A stretch of 64,000 nucleotides of DNA, from NCBI GenBank assembly GCA_030710605.1, contig CP092879.1:26307844-26371843 (forward strand), written 5' to 3'. Each line of letters starts with the position of its first letter. The stretch's first letter is position 1. Position numbers and translations under genes: made by a program. Below the pieces are notes generated by a model that was not told the DNA's origin, made no database searches, and saw only the letters and a list, made by a program, of their open reading frames with translations. Positions 35,511 through 46,825 of this stretch are shown here, piece by piece. Origin of the DNA: Cordylochernes scorpioides. Its lineage: Eukaryota; Arthropoda; Arachnida; Pseudoscorpiones; Chernetidae.

Positions 35511-36865
35511 AAGAAGTAAAAAGATGCACGATATGTGGGATTACAGATATTTTATTCACAGAAGTTCAGAGATTCCAGAAGCGTGCGGTGGATTATACAT
35601 ATTTTATTTACAGAGTTACAGAGATGCCAGAAACGGAGGAGTACACATATTTTATTGATATAGTTACAGAAATGCCAGAGACTCGGTGGAATACACAAAT
35701 TATAATGAAAGAGGTACAGAAATGCAATAGAAGCGCAGTGGAGAGATGTGCAAATTTACAGAGATACCAGACCAGGAGGGTACACCTATTTGATTGACAG
35801 AGATGGGAGGAGTACAGATATTTTATTGACAAAAGTACAGTGACGCCAGAGAGGCAGGAAACTACACATATTTTATTAGCAGAAGTAGAGAAATGTCAGA
35901 GGCGCTCGGGGGAATACACAACACATATTATAATGACAGATAAAAGGGACCCCAAAGACGCGGTGGACTACCCATATTTTATTGACAGACGTACAGAGAT
36001 GCCAGAGACGGCGGGAATGCGCATATTTTATTGAGAGAAGTACATAGATGCCAGAGACGGGGGCAGTACAGATATTTTTAACAGAATTACAGAAATGCCT
36101 GAGACGGTGGGGAGTACATGTATTCTATTGACAAAAATACAGAGATTCTAGAGACAGAGGGGGGCCAGTACATATATTTCATTGAAAAAAAGTAGAGTTG
36201 CCAGAGATGCAGTAGAGTACATGTTTTATTTACAAAAGTACAGAGATGCCAGAAACGCGGGGGAGTACATATATTTAATTGACAGAAATTCAGAAATGAC
36301 AGAGATAGGGTAGTAAAAATATTTTCTGACAGATGTACACACATGCCAAAGACGGGGAGAGTACACATGTTTCATTTATAGAAGTACAATGATGCCCAAG
36401 ACGTGCGGTTGAGTACATTTATTTTATTGACACAAGTACAGAGATGCTGGATAATTAAAAATAATTTTATTGACATCTTGTCAATACATGCAAAGTGCAC
36501 AGTCTGCACTATTTAAAGCTAGAGAAGGGGGACAGTACCCATTATTTATTGACTGAATTACAGTGTCAGAGATACGCGGTGGAGTCCACATATTTTATTG
36601 AAAGAAGTACAGAAATGCCAGAGACGAGGTGGAGTACACATATTATAATGACAGAAGTACAGAGATGCCGGAGACGCGGTGGAGTACACATATTTTATTG
36701 ACAGAAGTACAGAGATGCGAAAGACGGGGGCAGTTTATATATTTTATTGAGTGAATTACAGCGATTCCCGAGACGCGTGAGAGTATACATATTTTATTAA
36801 CAGAAATATAAAGTTGCAAGATATGGGGAGGGGGCATTACATATATTTCATTAAAGAAGTATAAA
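35511..36865 (+). repeat. 48-bp minisatellite array, block 3a
   Basis: Diverged monomers with GCGGTGGAGTACACATATT-type linkers. The segment 36,110-36,370 is nearly the same as 40,460-40,700, the last satellite before spacer B. The block is interrupted at 36,866 by a TGTTG...CAACA insert. Confidence 0.9.
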
Positions 36866-37634
36866 TGTTGAAAAGAAAAAATAAAAAATGTCGTGGTTCA
36901 CCAGCCGTGTTCGCGCAAGTCGCGGAAATGTAAAATAGACCAAATTGGTATAAAATATATATTCTTATTTTGCCTATCTGCAAAATCTTGATCTTAACAG
37001 GTTTTATTTACATATATACATTCAACTTTAACTTCTCTAATTTTATCTTCTCTTGCTTTAACTTTGACTTCTTTGAGTTCTTTAACTTTATCTTTAACTT
37101 CTCTGAGTTCTTTAAATCTATCTTCAACTTCCTTGAGTTCCTTAACTTCCTTGAGTTCTTTAATTTTCTTGAGTTCTTTAACTTCTCTAAGTTCTTTAAC
37201 TTCTCTGAGTTCTTTAACTTCTCTGAGTTCTTTAACTTCTCTGAGTTCATTAACTTCCTTGAGTTCTTTAACTTCTCTGAGTTCTTTAACTTCCTTGAGT
37301 TCTTTAACTTCCTTGAGTTCTTTAACTTCTCTGAGTTCTTCAACTTCCTTGAGTTCTTCAACTTCCTTGACTTCTTTGAGTTCATCCACCTACCGCCTCA
37401 CTCCCTTCCGCGACTATGCCCTGTCCTCTCTTCACTCCTTTGTTCCACCTTCCGCCGCACACCTTACTCCGATCTAATACCTTCTCCTCCGCTCTTTCTC
37501 GCCGCGACTTTTATAGTCGTATAGAGGGTCACGTGGACGGACTCTGTGAATTTACTCTGTGGCGCATCCCGTGATGCACGCCATCTAGAGCTGTTTTCCT
37601 CTGAATCAAAATTTAAAATTATACATTTCCAACA
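36866..37634 (-). mobile_element. Solo-LTR-like insert of 769 bp
   Basis: The insert starts TGTTGAAAAG and ends TTTCCAACA, giving TGTTG/CAACA termini. It separates GAAGTATAAA from AAAAAAGATGCC in what is otherwise one monomer, so the target duplication would be an imperfect ATAAA/AAAAA. On the minus strand a TATA-box-like ACTATAAAAGTCG lies about 140 bp from that strand's start, beside a GC-rich stretch, which would suit an LTR promoter. The interior holds an 18-bp tandem repeat. No internal coding region, hence the solo LTR reading. Confidence 0.5.
36990..37395 (+). repeat. 18-bp minisatellite
   Basis: About 20 copies of GAGTTCTTTAACTTCTCT and variants with CTTCCTT or TTTTCTT. The 18-bp period keeps all frames open on both strands and yields apparent proteins such as repeated KNSEKL or VKELKE, which are artefacts. 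Both strands are strongly purine/pyrimidine-biased. It lies inside the LTR-like insert. Confidence 0.9.
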
Positions 37635-40600
37635 AAAAAAGATGCCAGAGCCCAGGGAGGGTAAGCATGTTTTGTTGACAGAAGTACAGAGAAGCCAGAG
37701 ACGCGGGAAAGTACACATTTTTTGTTGACAGAACTACAGAAATTTCAGAGACGCGGGGGAGTAAACATATTTTATTGACAAAAGTACATAGATGCCATAG
37801 GCGGGGAAGTACACATATTTTATTGACAGAAGTACAGAGATGCCAGAGACGGGAGTAACATTTATTTCATTGAAAGAAGTACAGAGATCCCTTAGACGCG
37901 CGGTGTATTGCACACGTTTCATTCACATAGGTACAGAGATAAGGAAGTACAGAGGTACAAAAATTTCCGAGGTGGAAGAATACGCATGTTTTATTGAAGG
38001 ATATACTGGAACGCCAAAAAGGATAATTTCTCATGTTTATTTAACAGAGGTACATAGTTGCCTTAAAGCTCTGGATTACACGACGTACAATGATTTCAGA
38101 GGACGGAGATTTCATGTTTTATTGAGAGACATACAGAAATGACAAAATCGGCGAAATTCATCTATTTTATTAACTGAAGCACAGAGATGCCAGAGATCGG
38201 AAAGTGGATATGTTTCATTGACAGAGGAACAGATATGCCATAAACGAGAGTGAATACAAATATTTCATTGACAGAAGAACAAAGATGTCAGAGAAGTGTG
38301 ATGGAGAACACATATTTTATTGACAGAGGTACAGAGATGCCAGAAGCGGGGGGGGGGGGGGGCAGTACATAAATTTTATTGAAAGAGGTACAGAGATACT
38401 AGAGACGCGGGGCAGTGAATATGTTTAATTGACAGAAATACAAATATATCAGAGACGCGGAGGAATACACGTAATTTATTGATAGAAGTACAGAGATTAC
38501 AGAGACGGGGGGGTACAGATATTTTTTTGGCAGTGGTACACAGATACCAAAGACGGGGGAAGTAAACATATTTTATTGATTGATGTAAAGAGATGCCAGA
38601 GACGTGCGGTTGAGTATACATATTTTATTGATACAAGTGTAGAGATTCTAGAGAATGGGAACAGTACACATTATCTATTGACTGAATTACAGTGATGCCA
38701 GAGAAAGCGGTGGAGTCCACATATTTTATTAACAGAAGTACAGAAATGACAGAGATGGGAGGAGTACAGATATTTTATTGGTAGTAAGTTAAGAGATTCC
38801 TGAGATGCGGAAAAGATTTTTTTTTTTTTTTTGACAGATGTACAGCGATGCCAAAGAGAGTGGAAGTACATATATTTTATTAACAGAAGTACAGAGATTT
38901 CCCGAGATGGGGGATTACAGATTTTTTATTGACAGATGTACAGAGAATCCAAAACGTGCGGTGGATTATCCATATTTAATTATAGTGGTACTGAGATTCG
39001 AGAGACGGGGGCAGTAAATAAATTTTATTGACAGAAGTAAAGAAATTCCAGAGACGCGGAGGAGTACACGTATTTTATTGACAAAAGTACAGAGATTCCA
39101 GTGACGCGGCGGTGGAGTACACATAATTTATAGACAAAAGTACAGAGATGCCAGAGACGGGGGGGGGTACCTATATTTCATTGAAAGAAGTACAGGGATG
39201 CAATAGACGCGTAGTGGAGTGCACGCGTTTCGTTAACATAGGTACAGAGATGTCAGAGATCAGGAAGTACAGAGGTACAGAAATTCCTGAGGGGGAAGAA
39301 AACACGTGTTTTATTGAAGGATATACTGGGACGCCAAAATAGTAAAATTTCTCATGTTTATTTGACAGAGGTACATAGTTGCCTTGAAGCTGGGGATTAC
39401 ACGACGTACAATGATGTCAGAAGATGGAGATTTCACGTTCTATTGAGAGACATATAGAAATGACAAAATCGGCGCAATTCATCTATTTTATTTACCGAAG
39501 TACAGAGATTCCAGAGATCGGAAAGTGGATATGTTTTATTGACAGAGGTACAGAGATGTCATAGTCGAGGGTAAATACAAATATTTTAATGATAGAAGTA
39601 CAAAGATGCCAGAGACGTGTGGTGGAGTACACATATTTTATTGACAGAGGTACCGAGATTCTAGAGACGCGGGGCAGTGAATATGTTCAATCGACAGAAA
39701 TACAAATATTTCAGAGACGCGGAGGAGTACGCATATTTTATTGATAGATGTAAAGAGATGTCAGAGACGGGGGTGTAGACATATTTAATGGAAAGAGGTA
39801 CAGAAATCGCATAAACGCGCAGTGGAGTACACGTAATTTATATACAGTTACAGAGATACCAGACCCGGTGAGTACACCTATTTGATAGACAAAAGTACAG
39901 AACTGCCAAAGATGTAGGGAGTACAGAAATATTTTGACATAAGTACAGAAATGCCGTAGTCGAGGGGAGTACACTTTTTTTTTTTTTTTTTACAGAAGTA
40001 CAGAGATGCAAGAGACGCGGGGGTGTACATATTTTTCATTGACCCAAGTACAGAGATGCCAGAGACGTGGGGGAGTACACATATTTCATTAACAGATGTA
40101 CAGAAATGCCATAGACGTAGGAGTATAAATATTTTATTTACAGGAGTTCAAAGAAGCCACACACAGTGGGAATACACATATCTTATTGAAAGAAGTACAG
40201 AGATGTCAGCGACAGGAGAGAAAGATATTTTTTGGCAGAGGTACAGAGAATACAGAGGCCTGCGGTGGATTACAGATATTATGTTGAGAGTGGTACAGAG
40301 ATTCGAGAGATGCGGCGCTGTAAATAAATTTTATTAAAATAATTACAGAAATTCCGGAGAATCGAGGAGTATACATATTTTATGACACAGTTACAGAGAT
40401 GCTAAAGACGAGGGATACACATATTATATTTATAACAGTACAGAAATGCCTAAGACTTCTATTGACAAAAATACAGAGATTCTAGAGACGGATGGGGGCC
40501 AGTACATATATTTCATTGAAAAAAAGTACAGAGTTTCCAGAGATGCAGTAGAGTACATGTTTTATTTACAAAAGTACAGAGATGCCAAAACGCGGGGGAG

Positions 40601-40710
40601 TACATATATTTAATTGACAGAAATTCAGAAATGACAGAGACAGGGTAGTAAAAATATTTTCTGACAGATGTACACACATGCCAAAGACGGGGGGAGTACA
40701 CATGTTTTTA
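37635..40710 (+). repeat. 48-bp minisatellite array, block 3b
   Basis: Continuation of block 3a after the insert. It includes several atypical monomers, a G13 run near 38,350 and T runs near 38,820 and 39,976. It ends CACATGTTTTTA at 40,710, where spacer B begins with TGATCTCAGG. Confidence 0.92.
37925..39800 (+). repeat. Higher-order repeat, about 1,320 bp
   Basis: TTATTGAAGGATATACTGG occurs at 37,991 and 39,311, with the same neighbours each time: GGTACATAGTTGCCTT, GGATTACACGACGTACAATG, CAGAAATGACAAAATCGGCG or close variants, and GATCGGAAAGTGGATATGTT. The interval is 1,320 bp (about 27.5 monomers). The two copies have diverged by several percent, so this is older than the 194-bp duplication at 10.7 kb. 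Confidence 0.8.
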
Positions 40711-41010
40711 TGATCTCAGGTGAAAAAAGCAACTTTATCTTGTGAAAGTTTGATCAGAAGGGTTTGAGCAAAGGGTTAAAATGTTTTACTTCGGGTCCAC
40801 AAAATCCAGAGTAGAGAGGAACCTACCTGTCTGTGTCGGTCCTGTCCTCCTTTCTGAAAACAAAAACATCTCACTAAAACTTCACATTACAACAATTTAG
40901 GACTCTTTTTATAATGTATATAGTTTATATACAAGATTGAGAGAAGGTTTTAGTCACATTTGAAAAGCCTCTTATACATTTTGTGCAACTTTGAAGGAGA
41001 GAATTTAAAA

Positions 41011-41184
41011 TACAGTAGAACCTCCCTTTATATAGCGGACACCTCTCCACAAAGGAGAATTTTCATTAGCAAAATTACCATTTTTGCAATTTAGCCACTT
41101 TCTGCTAATAGACCATCTCTCCTTAAAGGAAACTTTGGTTCTGCAATTAGGTGTTTTTCTTTACAGGGAGGTTCTATTGTGGTA
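41011..41184. mobile_element. Small TIR element (MITE-like), copy in spacer B
   Basis: Starts TACAGTAGAACCTCCCTTTA and ends CAGGGAGGTTCTATTGTGGTA. It is orthologous to 16,709-16,891, with small internal deletions and a degraded right terminal repeat. Non-coding. Confidence 0.6.
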
Positions 41185-42161
41185 AATATTATTCAATATT
41201 GTAATTTTTAAAATGGTGAGTCCATCAATACAGATTTTTTATGATATCTTACCAAATATTATTATCTTCTGGTCAAGAAAAAATATATGATCATTTTTCT
41301 TTTCAACCTTGTATTACATATGACTTCAATTTTTCTAAGGTCAATGGTGTCACTCGTGGACTTTTCGCCTTTACACTTACAAAATGTAGGCTTTTCGCCT
41401 TTCCATCAATATTTGGAACCATCGTCTCAGCCAATTAGCCCATCGCATGCGAAAAGCCACTTCAGGTTTTCGCCTTTACACTTACAAAAGGAAGCAGCCT
41501 ACAAATTCAACCGTTTTAACGGCTAAGTTATAAAAAGAGTTTTAAAAATCTTAATATGTCGGGATATATGTCCTCAAATTTCCTTGTTGTATGTGCAATG
41601 GACTGATATTATAGCGGAGTGTATAAATAGAGTGTGTCTTCCTATCGTTTTTCACAAATTTCATTCATTTTTTGAAATATATATAACCAATGTGTGAATA
41701 TCATTGTGAATAAAGAGCTTATATACTTTTGAACATGAGCAGAATATTGCAGAATAAGAAATAGTAATAACTACTACAAATATCAGATATTATACCAGTA
41801 TGAAAAAATTATTATTATCTAATTTTATAAACACACATAAACTTTTTCCTAATTTCCTTTACTAATCATAAATATGTGAGTTCGTCACAGATATTCTATT
41901 ATTGAGGAAGACTTTAGTCATTAAATATTACTGAGATCAGAAACAGAGTAGAAGTGATAAAAGCCTAAAGGTATATTTACTTTTCACGGAATTTTTACAT
42001 TCACACACACACACATGTAAATCTTTATCCTTTCAGATTATCAACTTTTTTAGCCACCAGTAGGCCCTTTCCACACAATGTCGACTCAATACTTAGATAT
42101 GACAAAAAATCTTCAAACATGCTTCCAGATCACTCCAGTAATAGAAGACGATCATTTATAG

Positions 42162-42666
42162 GAAAAAGCTAGATTTGAATTGACGACAGAAAATAGTTCA
42201 GCGTCGCCAAAATGTTCGAAAATGAACCGGACGACCGAAGATCATCCCGAATGTGATCAACATGTAAGATACATATTTACACTCATGGGCAATACTGAAA
42301 AGGTTTCCTATTTTGATGTCGCCGGTAATCTATTTTATTTTATTTTTTTTTTTGTTAAGGAGATAGATATCTTTTGTTTTTTCACACTTGGTTTTCTCTT
42401 GTCTTCAATACATTCACTGCGTATCAAATATCTTTCAGAATTATCTGAAACCCGATAAACATGCTAAAAGGTGAACTTCCTTAAGTTTTGTTCATGAATA
42501 TAATCGTCACATATACAATGACACGGTTGTCGTTAATTGTCCAGAACTGAGAAAGATTAAAGCGGCTAAGCCAACAGGAAATGATCATCACCTACCACGT
42601 GCGCCAGTAGTTTCCCTCTCTTTCCTCATCTTGAATGATTTCATGCGATTTGTGAGAGAAATATAA
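42162..42666 (+). CDS. Candidate three-exon ORF in spacer B, paralogue of 17,837-18,316
   Basis: Exon 1 is 42,162-42,263 (after TTTATAG; donor GTAAGA, a full consensus where copy A has GCAAGA). Exon 2 is 42,439-42,470 (32 nt, after CTTTCAG, before GTGAAC), three nt shorter than in copy A. In exon 3 the acceptor used in copy A would give an early stop, but an AG 7 nt further on keeps phase: 42,552-42,666, ending TAA, with FLILNDFMRFVREI at the C-terminus. The exon 1 peptide contains NRTTEDHPECDQH in both copies. Product unknown. The changed acceptor and different stop suggest a decaying or diverging duplicate. Confidence 0.35.
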
Positions 42667-43764
42667 ATATGAATAAATCAATATCAAATCATTGGTTGAA
42701 TCGGAATTATAACTTTCAAAAATTTGTTTGATAACCTCATTGTTATCATATTTTTAATCAAGGTTGCTTGCTCTATTGGCTGGATGCTTATGCTTTTGTA
42801 TTCGCAAATTTAGTGATTGAAATGCTCCTAGTGAAAATTTCTCTAAACAGGTTGATTTAAATTTATTTATACTCACAAAGGCAATGATAATATATAATTC
42901 CTAATAATTCTTTAAGTTCATTATTGTTTAAACCCCACATAGGCCTTCAAAATTTCTATGATTCATTTTTCCAAAGAATAATCTCTTTTGATTAAAAGCT
43001 GTTGACTTTGCTTAGAATTTTCAAAGAAACTGATTCCAAAAGGATTCATCAAACATTATTGATTTACAAGAGAGAGAACAAAATAAAAGATAAACTTATA
43101 ACATAGCAAACAAAGAGAAACTTTTCTTCTTACGATTAGCGCCTATTTTCTTGTGATCTTACACACATACTCTGTAGGAATAATTAATTAAGCTCTAAAT
43201 ATATTTACATAACAGAGGCATAAAAACCTTGAGGCGTTAAACTTTATGATTTATCGCTGAAATATAAAAAAAAAACTTTTGAACTTTTTGCTACTTCCTA
43301 TCTAAAAATCTAAAATTTAATTTCATCATCTTATATTAATTTTTTATCACAAAAATTTATTAAGATTATTAATACAACTGATTTTTAATAAATATTTTAA
43401 CTCTTTTTAATTTGAGATGATTATTGAATTATCTAATTAATATTGTGTAGAAACTATACAAACAGAGTCAATAAACAATTTCTAGATAGAAATATTATCT
43501 AATTTTATTAGACGTATCTCTGATAAGGCACAATTTGGAATATAGATTATAAACACAAGGTAATTAGACCGAATCCAATTAAATAGTGTGTGACGTTTCG
43601 GTAAAATCGTTGTTATGGTCTTAATGTTGATTTGGTCTTATTACCTTGTGTTTAGACGTATCTCTTTTAATAGAGGAAATAACACGCTATATATATATAG
43701 CAAATAAAAACATTAAGACGCAAATGTTTCTTCAAACATAAATCAAATTAGATTAAATTGGCGA

Positions 43765-44220
43765 AACCGCTGGGAGGATTCACCACTGATGAGCCAAGCC
43801 CTCCCAATTTTTTGCATCGCAGTAAGGACAGTAGAAATTTGATTTATGTGTGAAAGAAACATTCGTTTCTTAATGCTTTTATTTGTTATATTTGATATCT
43901 TCTGATAATACCCACCAAATGGTGCTTCAATTTTAGTTTACAATTATCAATAAATTAATCAAAGAACAAACAGAATCTTGGAACGATAGATAGAACAACT
44001 CACTTCTCTCCCGGTAGCTCTCAAATGAAGTTTTACCGCTGCCAACTATCGTTTAAAATAGCATTTGTATGTAAAAAATGAATATCATTATTTATATTTG
44101 TAACTATTATAGACGAGTATGATTCTTTTAAAAATTAAACAATTCCAACTGCCTTTATTGCAATGGAAAAAAAATATATGAAAAGGCCTGGCTCATCAGT
44201 GGTGAACCCTCGCATTGGTT
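43765..44220. mobile_element. Non-autonomous element with inverted ends, spacer B
   Basis: AACCGCTGGGAGGATTCACC at the left and GGCTCATCAGTGGTGAACCC inverted at the right (44,181-44,220) bracket AT-rich non-coding sequence. It is orthologous to 19,879-20,446 and about 110 bp shorter. Same comments apply. Confidence 0.55.
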
Positions 44221-44285
44221 CCCTTTATTGACGGAGGTACAGGAACGCCAGAAAAAGTGAAATACACATAGATTAATAACAGTGG

Positions 44286-44580
44286 TGTTACGACTTCTAA
44301 AGTAGTCAACTTTATTTTATGCAAATATAGTTGAAATTTAAAAACTAAGAAAAAAAGTATGTATATTTCTTTATTGTATAAATTAGTATGTAAATTTTCT
44401 TAATGTATAAATTGACCGCGTTTTTCAATAAAAAAGAGTTCTGGTCAAGTTTTTGGACGTTTGGGAATCGTCCTTGAAAGCCTCTTCCTTTGGTGTTGCG
44501 GAGCTGGACTAAAACACTAGGTTGTCTCTCAAGGTAAAGAGAGACAGCAATCTATATTGAGAGGAAGACCTCAATATTTG
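44286..44580 (+). mobile_element. 5' LTR of decayed BEL/Pao element (copy 2)
   Basis: Starts TGTTACGACTTCTAAAGTAG directly after spacer B's right edge and runs to about 44,580. There TGGCGAGCCTGCCAGG begins, a primer-binding-site candidate that overlaps the gag start at 44,597. A short inverted pair, GTCTCTC and GAGAGAC, lies near 44,523-44,547. No matching 3' LTR exists in the window, so its limits rest on the TG start and the TGG site. Confidence 0.65.
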
Positions 44581-44596
44581 TGGCGAGCCTGCCAGG

Positions 44597-45221
44597 ATGG
44601 AGACTACGAAAGAAAGTATGAATGTGATAATTATAAAGAGATCTAGAACTCCACGAAGAATTATTTTCACCAAGGAAGTAAATGAAACTCTAGAAGAGTT
44701 AAAAGGAGTCTACCCTGATGAATACCTCTTGATAGAAAAAAGAGAATTTATTGTCCAGTACTACCAGCAGATTAAAGAATATGATGAAGAAATAGAAATG
44801 ATTAATGCAGAGGAATATGACGAGAAAGCTGTTATGAAAGAGCTAGAGTCCACTGAAAATTATGCAAAAATGTACAGTGCAGTACAGATAAGGATCAATA
44901 AGATCCTAGAAGCTAAGGCTGAGGAAAAGAGGGCAATATCAGAAGCCGGAAGTGAAGGCTCAAGAAGAGCACATCTAAATCTGCCAAAGATGGAATTGCC
45001 GTGTTTTGATTGTGATTTGGAAAACTGTATTTCATGGTGGTCCAGGTTCAAAAGGATCCATGAGGATAAAGATTTAAATGACGATGAAAAGATGCACTAT
45101 CTCGTTCAAGCAATGATCCTAGGTTCCCGAGCACATCGATTATTGGGGGTTACACTCATACCGGGAAAAACTATGAGAATGCCATAGGAGCTCTCAAGGG
45201 TAGGTTTGGAGACAAAAAATA
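44597..45221 (+). pseudogene. BEL/Pao copy 2: gag N-terminal part with frameshifts
   Basis: The ATG at 44,597 opens 196 codons with an acidic, coiled-coil-like N-terminus and a DUF1759-type region (LNLPKMELPCFDCDLENC, WWSRFKRIHED, KMHYLVQAM). The frame is lost at a GGGAAAAA run near 45,165 and stops at 45,187. The family's continuation (ENYENAIGALKGRFGDK) is readable in another frame until an A6 run near 45,215. Two homopolymer frameshifts within 60 bp make this copy non-functional as written. It resembles copy 1 in order but is a different lineage. Confidence 0.8.
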
Positions 45222-46825
45222 TTGGTTGAGTTGTACTTAAGAAAATTATTAAATTTAGTTGTGCTAAATGCACGTCGACAAAGTGCAAATTTGGATCGTC
45301 CTTACGACGAAATTTTGGCCTACCTTCAATCCTTGGAATTATTGAGTATTCCTTCGGAATACTTGGAAGTCTTTCTTTTCCCACTAGTGGAGTCTTGCCT
45401 GCCCACACAGATATTGCAAGTATGGCAGAGAACACCCGAGGCCAGTTATGGCCGGGATGACGAGCAGGATGTAGAGCAAGGAAAGGGGAACCGGCTTTTT
45501 ACGGGCCGAGATAAAGGCTCAACAACGAATAAGTTTTTCAAGGATTGGAGTGGGTGAGAATAACCCCAAGTACAATTTTCCTTCAAGACCTTTACATTTT
45601 AATAAGAACAACGGGCCAAGAGCAGCACAGTTGATGGTTTTGAGGAATGAAAATTCAAAAGGATCATTTTTGAGCCCGAATTACGAGAGAAAGGCCAAGT
45701 GCATCTTCTGTGATGGAATGGGCAATGAACATTGGAAATTTTTCAAAATTGGAAGAATGACTCGGGAAGAACAACTTAAGAAGATGTCTGACGCAGGAGT
45801 TTGCTTCAAGTGTTTAAAAAGAAATCATCTAAGAAGACATTGTAGGACAAAAATTATTTGCCAGAATTGCGGAGGACCTCACTACTTGATTTTCTGTCGG
45901 GGAAACAACTCAAGAAGGGACTCTTTCTCAGAAAATGGAGGAAATAGTAAAGAGAAAAAAAACAATTCTTCAGTGCAAAACCAAAAGTCCACCGTTCTGC
46001 TCACACAGTCCTGTGCATCCGAGGTGCTTTTAATGACAGTGAGAGCAAAAATCTGTAGTTCTGAAACATCAAAAATTATAAATGTTTTATTGGATTCAGG
46101 GAGTCAATATTCGTTCATTAAAGAATCCTTAGCAGAAGAATTGGGATTAGAAAAATTGGGAGAGCGGAAATTGACGAAATGCCTTTTTGGAGGTCGACAA
46201 ACAAGAGAGGAGAACCACAGCCTTTATTCCTTTTCCATCACAAATATTTTGAAGGAAGAAACCGTACAGCTCAAATCGAAGGGTCAAAGGATGATCTGTA
46301 ACAGAGTTCCTATTGTGACAGCAGGAACTTGGATGCGGGATATAGACAAAAAAGATGTCACCATTATTAGAAGGAAAAGTGTTGAGACATCAGAAATCGA
46401 CCTTTTGTTGGGCGCTGACAATTTAAGCAAGATCTGGACCGATCAGGTGGTTTGTTTGGAGGATGGATTAACGGCCATCAAAACGAAGATTGTTTGGTCA
46501 ATATTCGGAGAGATTTCTTTGAGGGAGGGTTTGGCTTCGGAGTATGTATCTCCTGTTTTCTTGACCATGAGTCATAAAATAAAAGATCTTTGGGACTTAG
46601 AAATGTTGGGTGTACGAAACCCTGTAGAAAATATTTCACAAGGGGAAAAGGACATAGATATCAAATCGCATTTCATTGAAAAAAATTATTAAGCGAGATG
46701 ATGGGCATTATTCCGTCTCTCTCCCCTGGAGGGAAGGCTGTGAAGACATTCCTTCTAACTTCAATGTTGCACAGAATCGATTGGAAAGGTGTGTTAACAA
46801 ATTAACAACACAAGGAAGATTTTAA
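45222..46825 (+). pseudogene. BEL/Pao copy 2: gag C-terminus, zinc knuckles, protease, truncated before RT
   Basis: 45,222-45,557 continues gag (DEILAYLQSLELLSIPSEYL). After another frame change at about 45,550 the frame to 46,692 holds zinc knuckles (CIFCDGMGNEH, with F in place of the last cysteine; CFKCLKRNHLRRHC; CQNCGGPHYLIFC) and a DUF1758-type protease (LLDSGSQYSFI, DLLLGADNLS). It reaches the linker before reverse transcriptase (WDLEMLGVRNP). A last frame change gives HYSVSLPWREG near 46,705. The element stops near 46,825, with no RT, RNase H, integrase or 3' LTR. It is therefore a 3'-truncated, decayed copy inserted at the edge of spacer B. Confidence 0.82.

Larger units (their letters stand above)
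40711..44285 (+). repeat. Spacer copy B of the duplicated unit
   Basis: Paralogous to 16,417-20,511 over its length, starting TGATCTCAGGTGAAAAAAGC and ending ATTAATAACAGTGG. It carries the small TIR element, the exon-like segments, the TGACGTTTCGGTAAAA landmark and the foldback element in the same order. It has one copy of the unit duplicated at 19.4-19.7 kb in spacer A, and a stretch near 41,340-41,530 with repeated CTTTTCGCCTTTACACTTAC not seen in A. Its right edge is interrupted by a BEL/Pao insertion at 44,286. Confidence 0.85.

Noticed and set aside
36970-37524. Asparagine/phenylalanine- or lysine-rich proteins on both strands
   Set aside because: All frames are open because of the 18-bp repeat, with no start context or conserved domain.
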